Counted from the stretch's first letter, positions 50,968-59,934 are shown. The stretch is DNA of 64,000 nt from Halalkalicoccus tibetensis (GCF_037996645.1 NZ_JBBMXV010000001.1:62001-126000); one strand, 5' to 3'. Made by a program: numbers and translations. Notes: generated from the letters alone by a model not told the origin.

Positions 50968-52716
50968 ATGACCGACTACTTCGAGGTCCACGGGCGCGAC
51001 GGGGCCGCGCGACTCGGCGAGCTGCGCCTCGCCGATCCCCTCACCACGCCGGCGCTCGCGGACGACCACGTCGAGGACGCCGGCAGCCTCTGGTCGGAGG
51101 ATCGCGAGCCCCCCGAGGGTCGCGACGACCGCGTGACGATCCTTCCCCACAGGGCCTTCCCCAGCGGCACCGACGAGGAGGTCGAGGAGGCCTTCGCCGT
51201 CTCGAACCCCGACGTCGACTACCCGAGCGCCGCGGTCGTTTCACCCACCACCGCCGCGGACCACGGCACCGACGCCTACGTCCTCTCGACGGCGCAGGGG
51301 AGCGTCGGCCACGCCAGCGCGCTGCGCGACGAGGTACTCGCGGTCCGGGAGGCGATCCCCGCCGACACCGCGCTGTATCTCTCGGGCGTCGCGACGCCCC
51401 GAAACGCCGCGCTGCTCGCCTACATCGGCGTCGACCTGCTGGATGCCCACAAGGCGGTCGTGAAGGGTACCCAGGGGATGTACCTCACGAGCGAGGGCGA
51501 ACACTTCCTCTCGGATCTCGAGGAGCTGCCGTGTGCCTGTTCTGCGTGTCAACAGCCCCGCGAGGAGTTCAGCCGCGAGGACTGTGCCGAGCACAACGAG
51601 AACGCGCTTCGGGCCGAGCTCAGGGTCGTCCGCGAGCGGATCCGTGCGGGGCGACTGCGCGACTACGTCGAGGGCCAGGCCCGCCACGCGCCGTGGCTGA
51701 CCTCTCTGTTCCGGGAGTTCGACGACGAATGGAGTTACGTGGAGGAACGGACCCCGATATACCGCACGAGCGAGATCAGCGCGACGACCGACGACACCCT
51801 TCGGAGGATCGAGATCCAACGTTTCGCCGACCGAGTCACGTCGAGATACCGGAGCCGGTTCGACAACCCGCTCGTGTTGGTGCCCTGCTCGGCAACCAAA
51901 CCCTACAGCGAGTCCCAGAGCCACGGCCAGTTCCACGACGCGATCCAGTACCGCGCCCACCTGGTCTCGATGACCTCGCCCATCGGGGTCGTCCCCCAGG
52001 AGCTCGAAACGACCTACCCGGCCCAGCACTACGACACCGCCGTTACGGGGAGGTGGACCGAAACGGAGATCGCCTTCGTCGCTCGCGTTCTCCGCCGGTA
52101 TCTCGAACGAAACGAGTATCCGAGAATCATCGCCCACCTGCCCGCGGACTACCGGGAGATCATCGAGCGCGTCGAGCCACATATCGACACCCCCATCGAG
52201 TACACGGTCGAGGACCACCCGACCACGACGGACTCGATCGCGAACCTCATGAAGGCCCTCGACGGCGAGCTCAAGTACGGCAAGCGAGAGCGCCAGCACA
52301 ATACGGTAAAAGCGATCGCGGACTACCAGTTCGGTGAGGGGGCGGGCGACGAGCTCTTCGCCGACCTCTCGATCCAGAGCCGGTACCCGAAGTTCCGCGC
52401 CCACACGAGCGACGGCGAGCAACTCGCCGCGATGGTGCCCCAGTACGGGACGCTCGCGCTGACGCTGGCGGGCGCGCGGCGGTGGCTCGAGAGCGACGCC
52501 CCCACGAAACGCGTGGAGATCGACGGCTTCGTCCCCCACGGAAACGTCCTCGCGCCGGGGATTCTGGACGCCGATGCGGAGATCAGGACCGGCGACGAGG
52601 TCGTCGTCGAGGGCCCGAAGGCGTTCGCGGCCGGGCGTGCGGAGATGTTCGGCCGAGAGATGACGGAAAGCACCCGGGGAGTTGCAGTCGACGTTCGGCA
52701 CGTCGAGGAGCGGTAG
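50968..52716 (+). CDS. arcS: Archaeosine synthase ArcS (TgtA2)
   Basis: 582 residues. The N-terminal part keeps a TGT-like Zn site (C-A-C-S-A-C near 190-195) but no TGT catalysis. The centre has the ArcS core L-V-P-C-S-A-T-K-P-Y near residues 311-320 and G-V-V-P-Q-E-L-E-T-T-Y-P, and the C-terminus is a PUA domain ending near residue 582. It converts preQ0-tRNA, made by TgtA, towards archaeosine at G15. Confidence 0.92.
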   Translation: MTDYFEVHGRDGAARLGELRLADPLTTPALADDHVEDAGSLWSEDREPPEGRDDRVTILPHRAFPSGTDEEVEEAFAVSNPDVDYPSAAVVSPTTAADHGTDAYVLSTAQGSVGHASALRDEVLAVREAIPADTALYLSGVATPRNAALLAYIGVDLLDAHKAVVKGTQGMYLTSEGEHFLSDLEELPCACSACQQPREEFSREDCAEHNENALRAELRVVRERIRAGRLRDYVEGQARHAPWLTSLFREFDDEWSYVEERTPIYRTSEISATTDDTLRRIEIQRFADRVTSRYRSRFDNPLVLVPCSATKPYSESQSHGQFHDAIQYRAHLVSMTSPIGVVPQELETTYPAQHYDTAVTGRWTETEIAFVARVLRRYLERNEYPRIIAHLPADYREIIERVEPHIDTPIEYTVEDHPTTTDSIANLMKALDGELKYGKRERQHNTVKAIADYQFGEGAGDELFADLSIQSRYPKFRAHTSDGEQLAAMVPQYGTLALTLAGARRWLESDAPTKRVEIDGFVPHGNVLAPGILDADAEIRTGDEVVVEGPKAFAAGRAEMFGREMTESTRGVAVDVRHVEER

Positions 52717-52750
52717 TCGGCTTTTTACCGGAGGCGGCCCATGCGCCTCC

Positions 52751-53134
52751 ATGGACGAGATCACGCTGGCGGTGCCCCGAGAGCTCGGCGAGAGCCTTCC
52801 CGAGGACGGCGAGGAGACGCTGATGGCGATGCAACGGGAGATCGACCAGTACGAGGGCTACATCAACGGCGCGGTTCCGGAGGGGGAGAGCGAGGCCGCG
52901 AGCGCCGCGGCGGACGTCATCGACCGCCTGGAGGAGCGCTGGGAGCAGTACGACGAGTACATCGTCGAGCTGCGCGCGTGGGGCCAGTCGTCGATCTACG
53001 CGGAGGTGTGGTGTGACTTCCAGTACGCGCTGATCCAGCAGATCTACGACCACGAGGAGCTGGCCGACGCGCTCGATCAGGAGCGCCACGCCCGGCTCGT
53101 CGACGACGGGATCCGGTTGAGCGACGCCGTATGA
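52751..53134 (+). CDS. Conserved haloarchaeal helical protein
   Basis: 127 residues, almost all helical and acidic; E-E-R-W-E-Q-Y-D-E-Y-I-V-E-L-R-A-W-G near residues 60-77 is the best conserved-looking part, with one Cys (about residue 90). No signal peptide. Its TGA overlaps the ATG of the following membrane-protein gene, so the two are coupled. Function unknown. Confidence 0.6.
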   Translation: MDEITLAVPRELGESLPEDGEETLMAMQREIDQYEGYINGAVPEGESEAASAAADVIDRLEERWEQYDEYIVELRAWGQSSIYAEVWCDFQYALIQQIYDHEELADALDQERHARLVDDGIRLSDAV

Positions 53135-53568
53135 GCGACGACGAGCCGGCCTACGCCCGGAAGCTCCGCTCCCGGCCGGGCCGGACCCGTCCGCTCGACG
53201 GCGGGGCGGTCGCCGCCGGGCTCTGTTTCGGCGTCCTGGCGATCCTCGTCTCGATCGCCGGGCCGCTCACGGGCGAGGTCCGGCTATCGTTCACCGCGAT
53301 CTGTCTGTTCTGTGGCGGGCTCCTCGCGGGCTATCTCACCCGGCCGAACGCGAGCGGCGCGCTTCAGGGGAGCGCGGTGGTCTGCGGGACCGCGGCGCTG
53401 ATGGTCGCGGTCTCGGCCTCGATCACCGTCGGGACCGGCTCGTTGCTTCGGGTCCCGCTCGTACTCGTCTACGAGTCGCTCTCGCCGGCCGCCTTCGGCG
53501 CCTTCGGCGCGCTCTCGCTCTGTTTCGGCGCGCTCGCGGGCGAACTCGGGTTCCGGCTGCGTCGCTGA
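53131..53568 (+). CDS. Small membrane protein
   Basis: 145 residues. After a basic N-terminus (K-L-R-S-R-P-G-R-T-R-P) it has about four hydrophobic helices separated by short loops (about residues 28-48, 54-70, 80-105 and 112-141). No known transporter motif. Translationally coupled to the gene before it and followed by SAMP1 after 58 bp. Confidence 0.6.
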   Translation: MSDDEPAYARKLRSRPGRTRPLDGGAVAAGLCFGVLAILVSIAGPLTGEVRLSFTAICLFCGGLLAGYLTRPNASGALQGSAVVCGTAALMVAVSASITVGTGSLLRVPLVLVYESLSPAAFGAFGALSLCFGALAGELGFRLRR

Positions 53569-53626
53569 GCCGGCACGCGCCACGCGACTGCCGGTATTTA
53601 TCCCCCCTGCGTCCGTGCTTCGGATC

Positions 53627-53911
53627 ATGAACCTCGAGCTGCGCTCCTTCGCGACGTTCCGCGAGGCGATGGGGCAGAAGACGATCGAACGCGACTACGA
53701 GGAGGGCGTCACGGTCGGGGAGGTCCTCGCGGACCTCGAATCCGAGTTCGACGGGCTGGAGGGACGGCTGCTCGACGGCGACGGCGAGATCCAGCCCCAG
53801 CTCTCGATCCTCAAGAACGGCCGGGACGTCACCCACGCCCAGGGCCCCGAGACGCCGCTCGAACCGGGCGACACACTGAGTCTCTTCCCGCCGGTCGCCG
53901 GGGGCCAATGA
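53627..53911 (+). CDS. samp1: SAMP1-type ubiquitin-like protein with a C-terminal GGQ
   Basis: 94 residues with a MoaD/beta-grasp fold: L-E-L-R-S-F-A-T-F-R-E-A at residues 3-14, V-T-V-G-E-V-L-A-D-L, I-L-K-N-G-R-D-V, and L-S-L-F-P-P-V-A-G-G-Q at the end. SAMP1 is joined to lysines of target proteins and acts as sulfur carrier through a C-terminal diglycine; here one Gln follows the diglycine (codon CAA before TGA). If translated as written it would need trimming. Its stop overlaps the start of the next gene. Confidence 0.9.
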   Translation: MNLELRSFATFREAMGQKTIERDYEEGVTVGEVLADLESEFDGLEGRLLDGDGEIQPQLSILKNGRDVTHAQGPETPLEPGDTLSLFPPVAGGQ

Positions 53912-54162
53912 GGACCGAACGCTCCTTTCGGGGGATCAGTCAGCGCCTCGCCCGGCACTACCTCTCGAACCTCGGCGGCGAGGTCGAGAGCGACGACCGG
54001 GTCGTCGGCGAGGACTGGGAGGCCGACCTCTCCTCGGCGAAGGTCTCGATCGGCCCCTCGCTCTCGCTGACCGAGGTGACGATCGTCTTCGAGGGCGAGG
54101 AGGAGACGTTGGAACCGCTGATCGAGCAGTTCGCCCAGAAGGCGATGCGCGCGGGCGGATGA
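53908..54162 (+). CDS. 84-residue protein of unknown function coupled to SAMP1, ending in Gly-Gly
   Basis: A small alpha/beta protein: R-R-L-A-type basic helix at the N-terminus (S-Q-R-L-A-R-H-Y-L-S-N-L-G-G), then strands with V-S-I-G-P-S-L-S-L-T-E-V-T-I-V-F and a C-terminal helix ending M-R-A-G-G. The terminal diglycine is unusual next to a ubiquitin-like gene, though the rest does not look like a beta-grasp. It starts in the SAMP1 stop (ATGA) and ends in the next start. Function unknown. Confidence 0.65.
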   Translation: MRTERSFRGISQRLARHYLSNLGGEVESDDRVVGEDWEADLSSAKVSIGPSLSLTEVTIVFEGEEETLEPLIEQFAQKAMRAGG

Positions 54163-54518
54163 GCCACCCGATCGACGGCCAGGTCGTTCTCCTCGCGGCC
54201 GCGAAGGCGAGCGTCCCCGGCAGTCGGCTGCCCGGCCTGCTCGAACGCGCCCAGGACGAACTGGAACCGGAGCTCGACGACTACCGACGGCGCTACGAAC
54301 TCGCCGTCGAGACCGACGAGCGCTGTTGTTTCTTCGTCCCCGCCGACCACTGGGAGGCGTTCGGGGAGGAACACGGGCTCGAACGCCGTGAGCACGAGGC
54401 GCTCCGGCGGACCCACGAGGAGCAGCTGAAACGCCTCGGCAAGCGCGAGGACCGGCGCGCGGAGTTCGAGACGGCCCTCGACGTGCGGTCGGCGATCGTC
54501 GTCGGGACGGGAAAGTGA
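54159..54518 (+). CDS. Conserved haloarchaeal hypothetical, third gene of the SAMP1 set
   Basis: 119 residues, mostly helical. N-terminus V-V-L-L-A-A-A-K-A-S-V-P-G-S-R-L-P-G-L-L (residues 9-28), then a very charged middle and E-R-R-E-H-E-A-L-R-R-T-H-E-E-Q-L-K-R-L-G. Two adjacent Cys (E-R-C-C-F-F) lie near 55-60. Its start overlaps the previous stop; 35 bp later begins the XPB gene. Function unknown. Confidence 0.6.
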   Translation: MSHPIDGQVVLLAAAKASVPGSRLPGLLERAQDELEPELDDYRRRYELAVETDERCCFFVPADHWEAFGEEHGLERREHEALRRTHEEQLKRLGKREDRRAEFETALDVRSAIVVGTGK

Positions 54519-54553
54519 AAGCCGTTTAGCCCCCGCTCCCCTACCGGCGGCCA

Positions 54554-56356
54554 GTGACCGACGACACCCCGCTCGACGAGTTCTTCGACGCGATCCAACA
54601 GCTCGGACAGCCCGTCCTCACCGCCGAGGAGCTGGCCCGGGTCCTCGACTGTTCCCAGGAGGAGGCCGACCGCCGGCTCTCGGAGCTCGCCGAGGCCGGG
54701 ACGGTGGGCCGCCGGGACGTCGAGCGCGATCCCGTCGTGTGGTATCCCGTCGAGTGGGACCGCCACGCTCGGCGCGAGCGGGTCGTCACCTTCCCGAACC
54801 GCCGCGAGCTGGTCGTCTCCCATCCCGAGCAGTTCACCCGCGCGCGGCTCTCGACGTTCGCCTATCTGGTCGACTCGAACGGGACGAGCGACTCCATCTA
54901 TCGGATCCGCGAGGAGGACGTCTGGGGCGCGCCATACGACGATCTCGCGGACCTGCTGGTCGCGCTGCGACGGGTGACCGGCGGGCGCTACGAGGGTCTC
55001 GAGGAGTGGATCGAGCGCCAGTGGAAGCGCGCCAGACAGTTCACCCTGCGGACCCACGAGGACGGGTATACCGTCCTCGCGGCCGACAGCGAGAGCCTGA
55101 TGGGCAACGTCGCCCGGCAGGCCCTCGGCGAGGAGCAGCTCCACGCGCCGATCTCCGACACCGAGAGCTGGGTGCGCGAGGGCAGCGAGGGCGAGATCAA
55201 ACGGCTGCTGTACGACGAGGGGTATCCGGTGCGGGACGCCCGCGAGCTCGACACCGGCGACCCCCTGGAGATCGACCTCGCGCTCGAACTGCGAGACTAC
55301 CAGCAGGAGTGGGTCGACCGGTTCGCGGAGCGGAAGGCGGGCGTGCTCGTCGGTCCGCCGGGCAGCGGCAAGACCGTCGCGGGCATGGGCGCGATGGCCG
55401 CCGTCGGCGGCGAGACGCTCGTACTGGTGCCCTCGCGGGAGCTCGCGAGCCAGTGGCGCGAGTCGCTGCTCGAGAACACGTCGCTCGGTCCCGACGAGGT
55501 CGGCGAGTACCACGGCGGCACCAAGGAGATCCGTCCGGTGACGATCGCCACCTACCAGACGGCGGGCATGGAGCGTCACCGCCGGCTGTTCGACGAACGG
55601 CGCTGGGGCCTGATCGTCTACGACGAGGCCCACCACATCCCCGCGCCGATCTTCCGCCAGAGCGCGGACCTCCAGTCGAAACACCGCCTGGGGCTGTCGG
55701 CGACCCCCGTCAGGGAGAGCGACGACGAGGCCGAGATCTTCACACTGATCGGCCCGCCGATCGGCACCGACTGGTCGGCGCTGTTCGAGGCCGGCTACGT
55801 GATGGAGCCCGACGTCGAGATCCGCTACGTCCCGTGGGCGAGCGAGGCCGCCGAGTCGGAGTACGACGGCGCCCTCGGCCACGAGCGCCGACAGGTCGCC
55901 GCCTCGAACCCCGCGAAACTCGACGAGATCCGCCACCTGCTCGAGGAACACGAGGGCGAGAAGACGCTGCTGTTCGTCGACTGGCTCGAACAGGGCAAGG
56001 AGTACGCCGAGGCGCTCGACGTCCCGTTCCTGAGCGGGGAGACCCGCTACGCGAAACGCGAGCGCCTCCTCTCGGAGTTCCGCCACGGCGCCCGGGACGT
56101 CCTGCTGGTCTCGCGGGTCGGCGACGAGGGGATCGACCTGCCGGCGGCGACGGTCGCCATCGTCGCCTCGGGGCTGGGGGGCTCGCGGCGCCAGGGCTCA
56201 CAACGGGCGGGCCGGACGATGCGTCCGGTCGGCGGCGCGCAGGTCTACATGCTCGCGACGCGGGGCACCGAGGAGGAGGAGTTCGTCCGCGATCAGCTGC
56301 GCCATCTCCAGGGCAAGGGCGTCAACGTCATCGAGGCCGACGCCGAGACCGCCTGA
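54554..56356 (+). CDS. XPB/Rad25-type DNA helicase
   Basis: 600 residues with GTG start. N-terminal residues 1-240 are a winged-helix/damage-recognition-like part. The SF2 helicase core has Walker A G-P-P-G-S-G-K-T at 267-274, D-E-A-H-H at 357-361, L-S-A-T-P, and a late Q-R-A-G-R-T-M-R-P motif VI. Archaeal XPB unwinds or remodels damaged DNA, with Bax1 as a frequent partner. It follows the SAMP1 set by 35 bp. Confidence 0.9.
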   Translation: MTDDTPLDEFFDAIQQLGQPVLTAEELARVLDCSQEEADRRLSELAEAGTVGRRDVERDPVVWYPVEWDRHARRERVVTFPNRRELVVSHPEQFTRARLSTFAYLVDSNGTSDSIYRIREEDVWGAPYDDLADLLVALRRVTGGRYEGLEEWIERQWKRARQFTLRTHEDGYTVLAADSESLMGNVARQALGEEQLHAPISDTESWVREGSEGEIKRLLYDEGYPVRDARELDTGDPLEIDLALELRDYQQEWVDRFAERKAGVLVGPPGSGKTVAGMGAMAAVGGETLVLVPSRELASQWRESLLENTSLGPDEVGEYHGGTKEIRPVTIATYQTAGMERHRRLFDERRWGLIVYDEAHHIPAPIFRQSADLQSKHRLGLSATPVRESDDEAEIFTLIGPPIGTDWSALFEAGYVMEPDVEIRYVPWASEAAESEYDGALGHERRQVAASNPAKLDEIRHLLEEHEGEKTLLFVDWLEQGKEYAEALDVPFLSGETRYAKRERLLSEFRHGARDVLLVSRVGDEGIDLPAATVAIVASGLGGSRRQGSQRAGRTMRPVGGAQVYMLATRGTEEEEFVRDQLRHLQGKGVNVIEADAETA

Positions 56357-56370
56357 CCCGGACCACGAAG

Positions 56371-56378
56371 GTTTTACT
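56371..56378 (+). promoter_or_regulatory. TATA-like element before the GH32 gene
   Basis: GTTTTACT lies about 27 bp before ATG 56402, a leaderless-type promoter independent of the helicase gene. Confidence 0.4.
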
Positions 56379-56401
56379 CGCGTATCCAGTAGTCCACGCC
56401 A

Positions 56402-58531
56402 ATGTTCGAGAACGCGGCGAGCGTCGGGCTCCTCCACGTCGGCGAGCGCTCCCCCGAGCAGCGGGCGGCCCACGAGTGGTGCGGGGCCGCCGCGGCGGCC
56501 GCCGACCCCGTCGACCTCGCCGCCGGCTCGGTCGACCTCGCGCGCTACGACGTCCTCTGGTGGCACCGGACGGAGACGGTCGGGGCGGTTGACCCCGACG
56601 CCCGCGAGGCGATCCGCTCGTATCTCCGCGACGGCGGCGGCCTCCTTCTCAGCCTGCAGGCGCTGACGGCCGTCCCCGCCCTCGGGATCGACCCCGTCGG
56701 CCCCGACGCGGTCGGCGTCGAGGACCCCGCGGAGCCGATCGGCTACCTCGCGAAGTGCCTCCACGCGGACCACCCGGTCTTCGAGGGGTTCGACGACCTG
56801 CGGATCCACACCGCGGACCCCGGCGAGCAGCCCTACGCGCGCTACGTCGAGGTCCTCCCCGAGTGCGGCGAGGTCCTCTCGGCGCTGGTTCACGGCCCCG
56901 ACGACGCCGTCCGCGACCTCCCGCTGGTCTCCTGGAACGAGGGCGACGGCCGGGTGATCGGCGCCGGCAGCGCGCTGACGTTCGACGACCCGATCGAGGA
57001 GGCGGCGGCGACCGCCCGCTCGCGGCTGGTCGGCAACGTCCTCGATGTGCTCGCCGACGGCGAGGTGCCGAGCCGCCCCCACAGCGGGGGCGAGCTCGCG
57101 GCCTTCCGCGAGCGGATCGCGGAGCCCGCACGACCCGCCTACCACCTCACGCCGCCCGCCAACTGGCTCAACGATCCCAACGGGCTGATCCGGTGGAACG
57201 GCCGGTATCACGTCTTCTACCAGTACAACCCCGCGGGCCCGATGCACGGGACGATCCACTGGGGCCACGCGACCAGCGAGGACCTCGTCCACTGGGAGGA
57301 CGAACCGGTCGCCCTGTCCCCCTCGCCCGACGGCCCCGACCGCGACGGCTGCTGGTCGGGCTGTGCGATCGACGACGGCGGGACGGCGACGATCCTCTAC
57401 ACGGGCGGGCGGGGGCCCGTCCAGCTGCCCTGCCGGGCGACCGCGACCGACCCCGAGCTCCGGACGTGGGCGAAGGACCCCGACAACCCGGTGATCGACG
57501 AGGCGCCCGAGGACGTGGTCGGCTCCGAGCACTGGGAGGCGGAGTTCCGCGACCACTGCATCTGGTACGCCGACGGCCTCTGGCACCACCTGATCGGCTC
57601 GGGGATCACGGACGCCGGCGGTGCGGTGTTCTACTACACCTCGCCCGACCTCCGCGAGTGGGAGTACGTCGGGCCGCTGCTCGTCGGCGACGGCGAGACC
57701 GGCGCGATGTGGGAGTGTCCCGAACTGCTCGATCTGGGCGATCGGGACCTGCTTCACGTCTCGAACTACGAGGAGGTCGTCTACTTCCTCGGGGAATTCA
57801 CTGATAACGAGTTCCACCCCGACGAACGGGGCCTCCTCGACTACGGCGACTTCTACGCCCCCCAGTCGCTGTTCGAGGACGACCGCTCGCTCACGTGGGG
57901 TTGGCTGACCGAGGCGCGCGACGAGAGCGCCCAGTGGGACGCCGGCTGGTCGGGCGCCCTGTCGCTGCCCCGCGAACTCACCTATGAGGACGGCCATCTG
58001 CGCCAGCGCCCGGCCCCCGATCTCGAGGGGCTCAGGGAGGCCCACACCCGTCGGGAGGTCGACCTCGAGGCCGAGGCGTACCGTCTGGACGTCGACGGCC
58101 GCCACCTCGAGCTCGACGCGACGATCCACATCGGGGACGCCGTGGAGATCGAGCTCGCCGTCCTCGAGTCGCCCGACGGCGTCGAGCGGACGCCGATCCG
58201 CGTGACCGATGGGGAGCTGGTCGTCGAACGCGAGACCTCGAGCCTCGACGAGCGGGTGACGACCACGCCCCAGCGAATGCCGATCGACGATCTCGAGGGG
58301 CCGATCGAGCTCCGCGCGTTCGTCGACGGCTCGGTCCTCGAGCTGTTCGTGAACGAGCGTCGGTGTCTGACCAGCCGCGTCTATCCGACCCGCGAGGACA
58401 GCGTCGGTGTCTCGCTGGCCGCCCACGGCGGCTCGGCGCGGGTCGAGCTCGACGCCTGGACCCTGGGGTCGGCATGGGATACGGGAGCCACGGCCGGACG
58501 CAAGCGGGACCCTCCCGTCGCCGACCGGTAG
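56402..58531 (+). CDS. GH32 fructan hydrolase/sucrase with an N-terminal amidotransferase-like domain
   Basis: 709 residues, no signal peptide. Residues 1-225 look like a class-I glutamine-amidotransferase-like or DUF4960-like sensing domain without a catalytic triad I can identify. From about 245 the GH32 five-bladed propeller begins with W-L-N-D-P-N-G (nucleophile Asp258), the transition-state Asp is probably Asp384 (F-R-D-H, normally R-D-P), and the acid/base Glu438 is in W-E-C-P-E-L. A beta-sandwich follows. It hydrolyses fructose-containing sugars such as levan, inulin or sucrose. It ends 1 bp from the convergent GH68 gene. Confidence 0.9.
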   Translation: MFENAASVGLLHVGERSPEQRAAHEWCGAAAAAADPVDLAAGSVDLARYDVLWWHRTETVGAVDPDAREAIRSYLRDGGGLLLSLQALTAVPALGIDPVGPDAVGVEDPAEPIGYLAKCLHADHPVFEGFDDLRIHTADPGEQPYARYVEVLPECGEVLSALVHGPDDAVRDLPLVSWNEGDGRVIGAGSALTFDDPIEEAAATARSRLVGNVLDVLADGEVPSRPHSGGELAAFRERIAEPARPAYHLTPPANWLNDPNGLIRWNGRYHVFYQYNPAGPMHGTIHWGHATSEDLVHWEDEPVALSPSPDGPDRDGCWSGCAIDDGGTATILYTGGRGPVQLPCRATATDPELRTWAKDPDNPVIDEAPEDVVGSEHWEAEFRDHCIWYADGLWHHLIGSGITDAGGAVFYYTSPDLREWEYVGPLLVGDGETGAMWECPELLDLGDRDLLHVSNYEEVVYFLGEFTDNEFHPDERGLLDYGDFYAPQSLFEDDRSLTWGWLTEARDESAQWDAGWSGALSLPRELTYEDGHLRQRPAPDLEGLREAHTRREVDLEAEAYRLDVDGRHLELDATIHIGDAVEIELAVLESPDGVERTPIRVTDGELVVERETSSLDERVTTTPQRMPIDDLEGPIELRAFVDGSVLELFVNERRCLTSRVYPTREDSVGVSLAAHGGSARVELDAWTLGSAWDTGATAGRKRDPPVADR

Positions 58532-58532
58532 C

Positions 58533-59837
58533 TCAGTAGCGCGTCCTGTACCCTGCGATCTCGTCGCGATGGCCCAGTCGTTCGTCGGGGAGGTCGGGCA
58601 GTTCCTCGGACTCGAGGGGGATATGGCCGTGGGACAGCGTCCCCGTGATCCGTGTTCGGTCGCCCTCGATCGCCACCCGCACCGTGGGCGCGAGCGTGCC
58701 GCCGAACTTCGCCAACTGCTCGTCGGGCGAGAGCCCCGCCACGTCGTCGAGCGTCAGCCCGCCGAGATCGTAGTAGTTGAAAAAGCCACTCACCAGCAGT
58801 TCGTCCCGGTGAGGGAGTACCATCCACGAGTACGCCTGATACGGCGCGTTCTCGGGGTTCGTGAGTACGAGCCCCGAGTCGTTGAGCGGGCGGTACTCCC
58901 CGGTGAGGGAGTCGGCGACGAAGCCATAGAGGCCGTCGGGCCCGTCCAGCCCGGGTGCGAACGTGTGGTCGTGGCTGGAGATGAACAGGTAGTAGCTCCC
59001 GTTTCGCACCACGACGTGCGGGCGTTCGAGCTCCTGGTTCACGCAGACCCCCTCCAACAGCGGGTCCTCGAGCCGCCAATCGGTCGGGTCGCCGGTGGGC
59101 GAACGTGCGATCCCGACGCTGCCGTTGAACTCCTCCCACACCGGGTCCTCACAGACCCCCTCATCCTCGGGGACGGGGGTGTTCGCCTCGAACAGCAGAT
59201 ACGTCTCGCCGTCCGCGGGGTCCTCGAAGAACCACGGGTCGCGGAAGGTGTAGATCATCCCCCGGTACTGTTCTTCGCGCTCGTAGCGATCGCCGTCGGG
59301 TTCGAGCAGAATCTCGTGTTCGAAGGGACCCTCGATGTCGAGCCCGGCGTCGTCGGCCACGATGGTCCCTCCGGAACCGACGGCGAGACGCTGCTCGTAA
59401 GTGAGCTCCTCCTCGCCGGCGCGGCCCGAAGCCGTATAGAAGACGTAGAGCCGGCCGTCATCGTCGAGCAGCGCGGAGCCGGCCCACTGGCGCGAGCCCC
59501 GAGCGTCCGTCTCGAACACGGGGCCACCGTCGTGCCAGCGCTCACCGTCCTTCGAGTAGAAGTAGCGGATCTCGGCGACGTCGTGGCGCTTCCCGGGGAG
59601 GAGGTGCGCGGGCGCGGTGAGCGAGAAGATCACGCGCCACCCGTCGACGGTGGCGATCGAGCCGTCGCGCTCGCGTAGGATCCAGGTGTCCCAGCCGTGG
59701 ACGTCCGGCGCCATCGCCTCCCGCGGCGGATAGATGATCGGCGCGACCGTCCCGTCCGTTCGCTCGATACGCGCGGCCTGCTCGCGCGTCCAGCGCGGGG
59801 TGGCGCGTTCGCCGTTCTCGACGTGCTTGGGAGTCAT
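58533..59837 (-). CDS. GH68 levansucrase/fructosyltransferase
   Basis: 434 residues. The three GH68 catalytic residues are visible: nucleophile Asp50 (G-W-D-T-W), stabiliser Asp200 (F-R-D-P) and acid/base Glu271 (E-L-E-R-P-H). GH68 makes levan or fructo-oligosaccharides from sucrose, or hydrolyses it. There is no signal peptide from ATG 59837, which is unusual for an enzyme that normally acts outside the cell. Convergent with GH32. Confidence 0.92.
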   Translation of the reverse strand: MTPKHVENGERATPRWTREQAARIERTDGTVAPIIYPPREAMAPDVHGWDTWILRERDGSIATVDGWRVIFSLTAPAHLLPGKRHDVAEIRYFYSKDGERWHDGGPVFETDARGSRQWAGSALLDDDGRLYVFYTASGRAGEEELTYEQRLAVGSGGTIVADDAGLDIEGPFEHEILLEPDGDRYEREEQYRGMIYTFRDPWFFEDPADGETYLLFEANTPVPEDEGVCEDPVWEEFNGSVGIARSPTGDPTDWRLEDPLLEGVCVNQELERPHVVVRNGSYYLFISSHDHTFAPGLDGPDGLYGFVADSLTGEYRPLNDSGLVLTNPENAPYQAYSWMVLPHRDELLVSGFFNYYDLGGLTLDDVAGLSPDEQLAKFGGTLAPTVRVAIEGDRTRITGTLSHGHIPLESEELPDLPDERLGHRDEIAGYRTRY

Positions 59838-59934
59838 ATCCCCAGTCCGCCCATCTCCGAAAAAACGGTTGTGTTCTCCGATCGACGCGCCGCGAACTGT
59901 GAACCTACATCCGTCCGAGCCGCCTCCATGGGGT

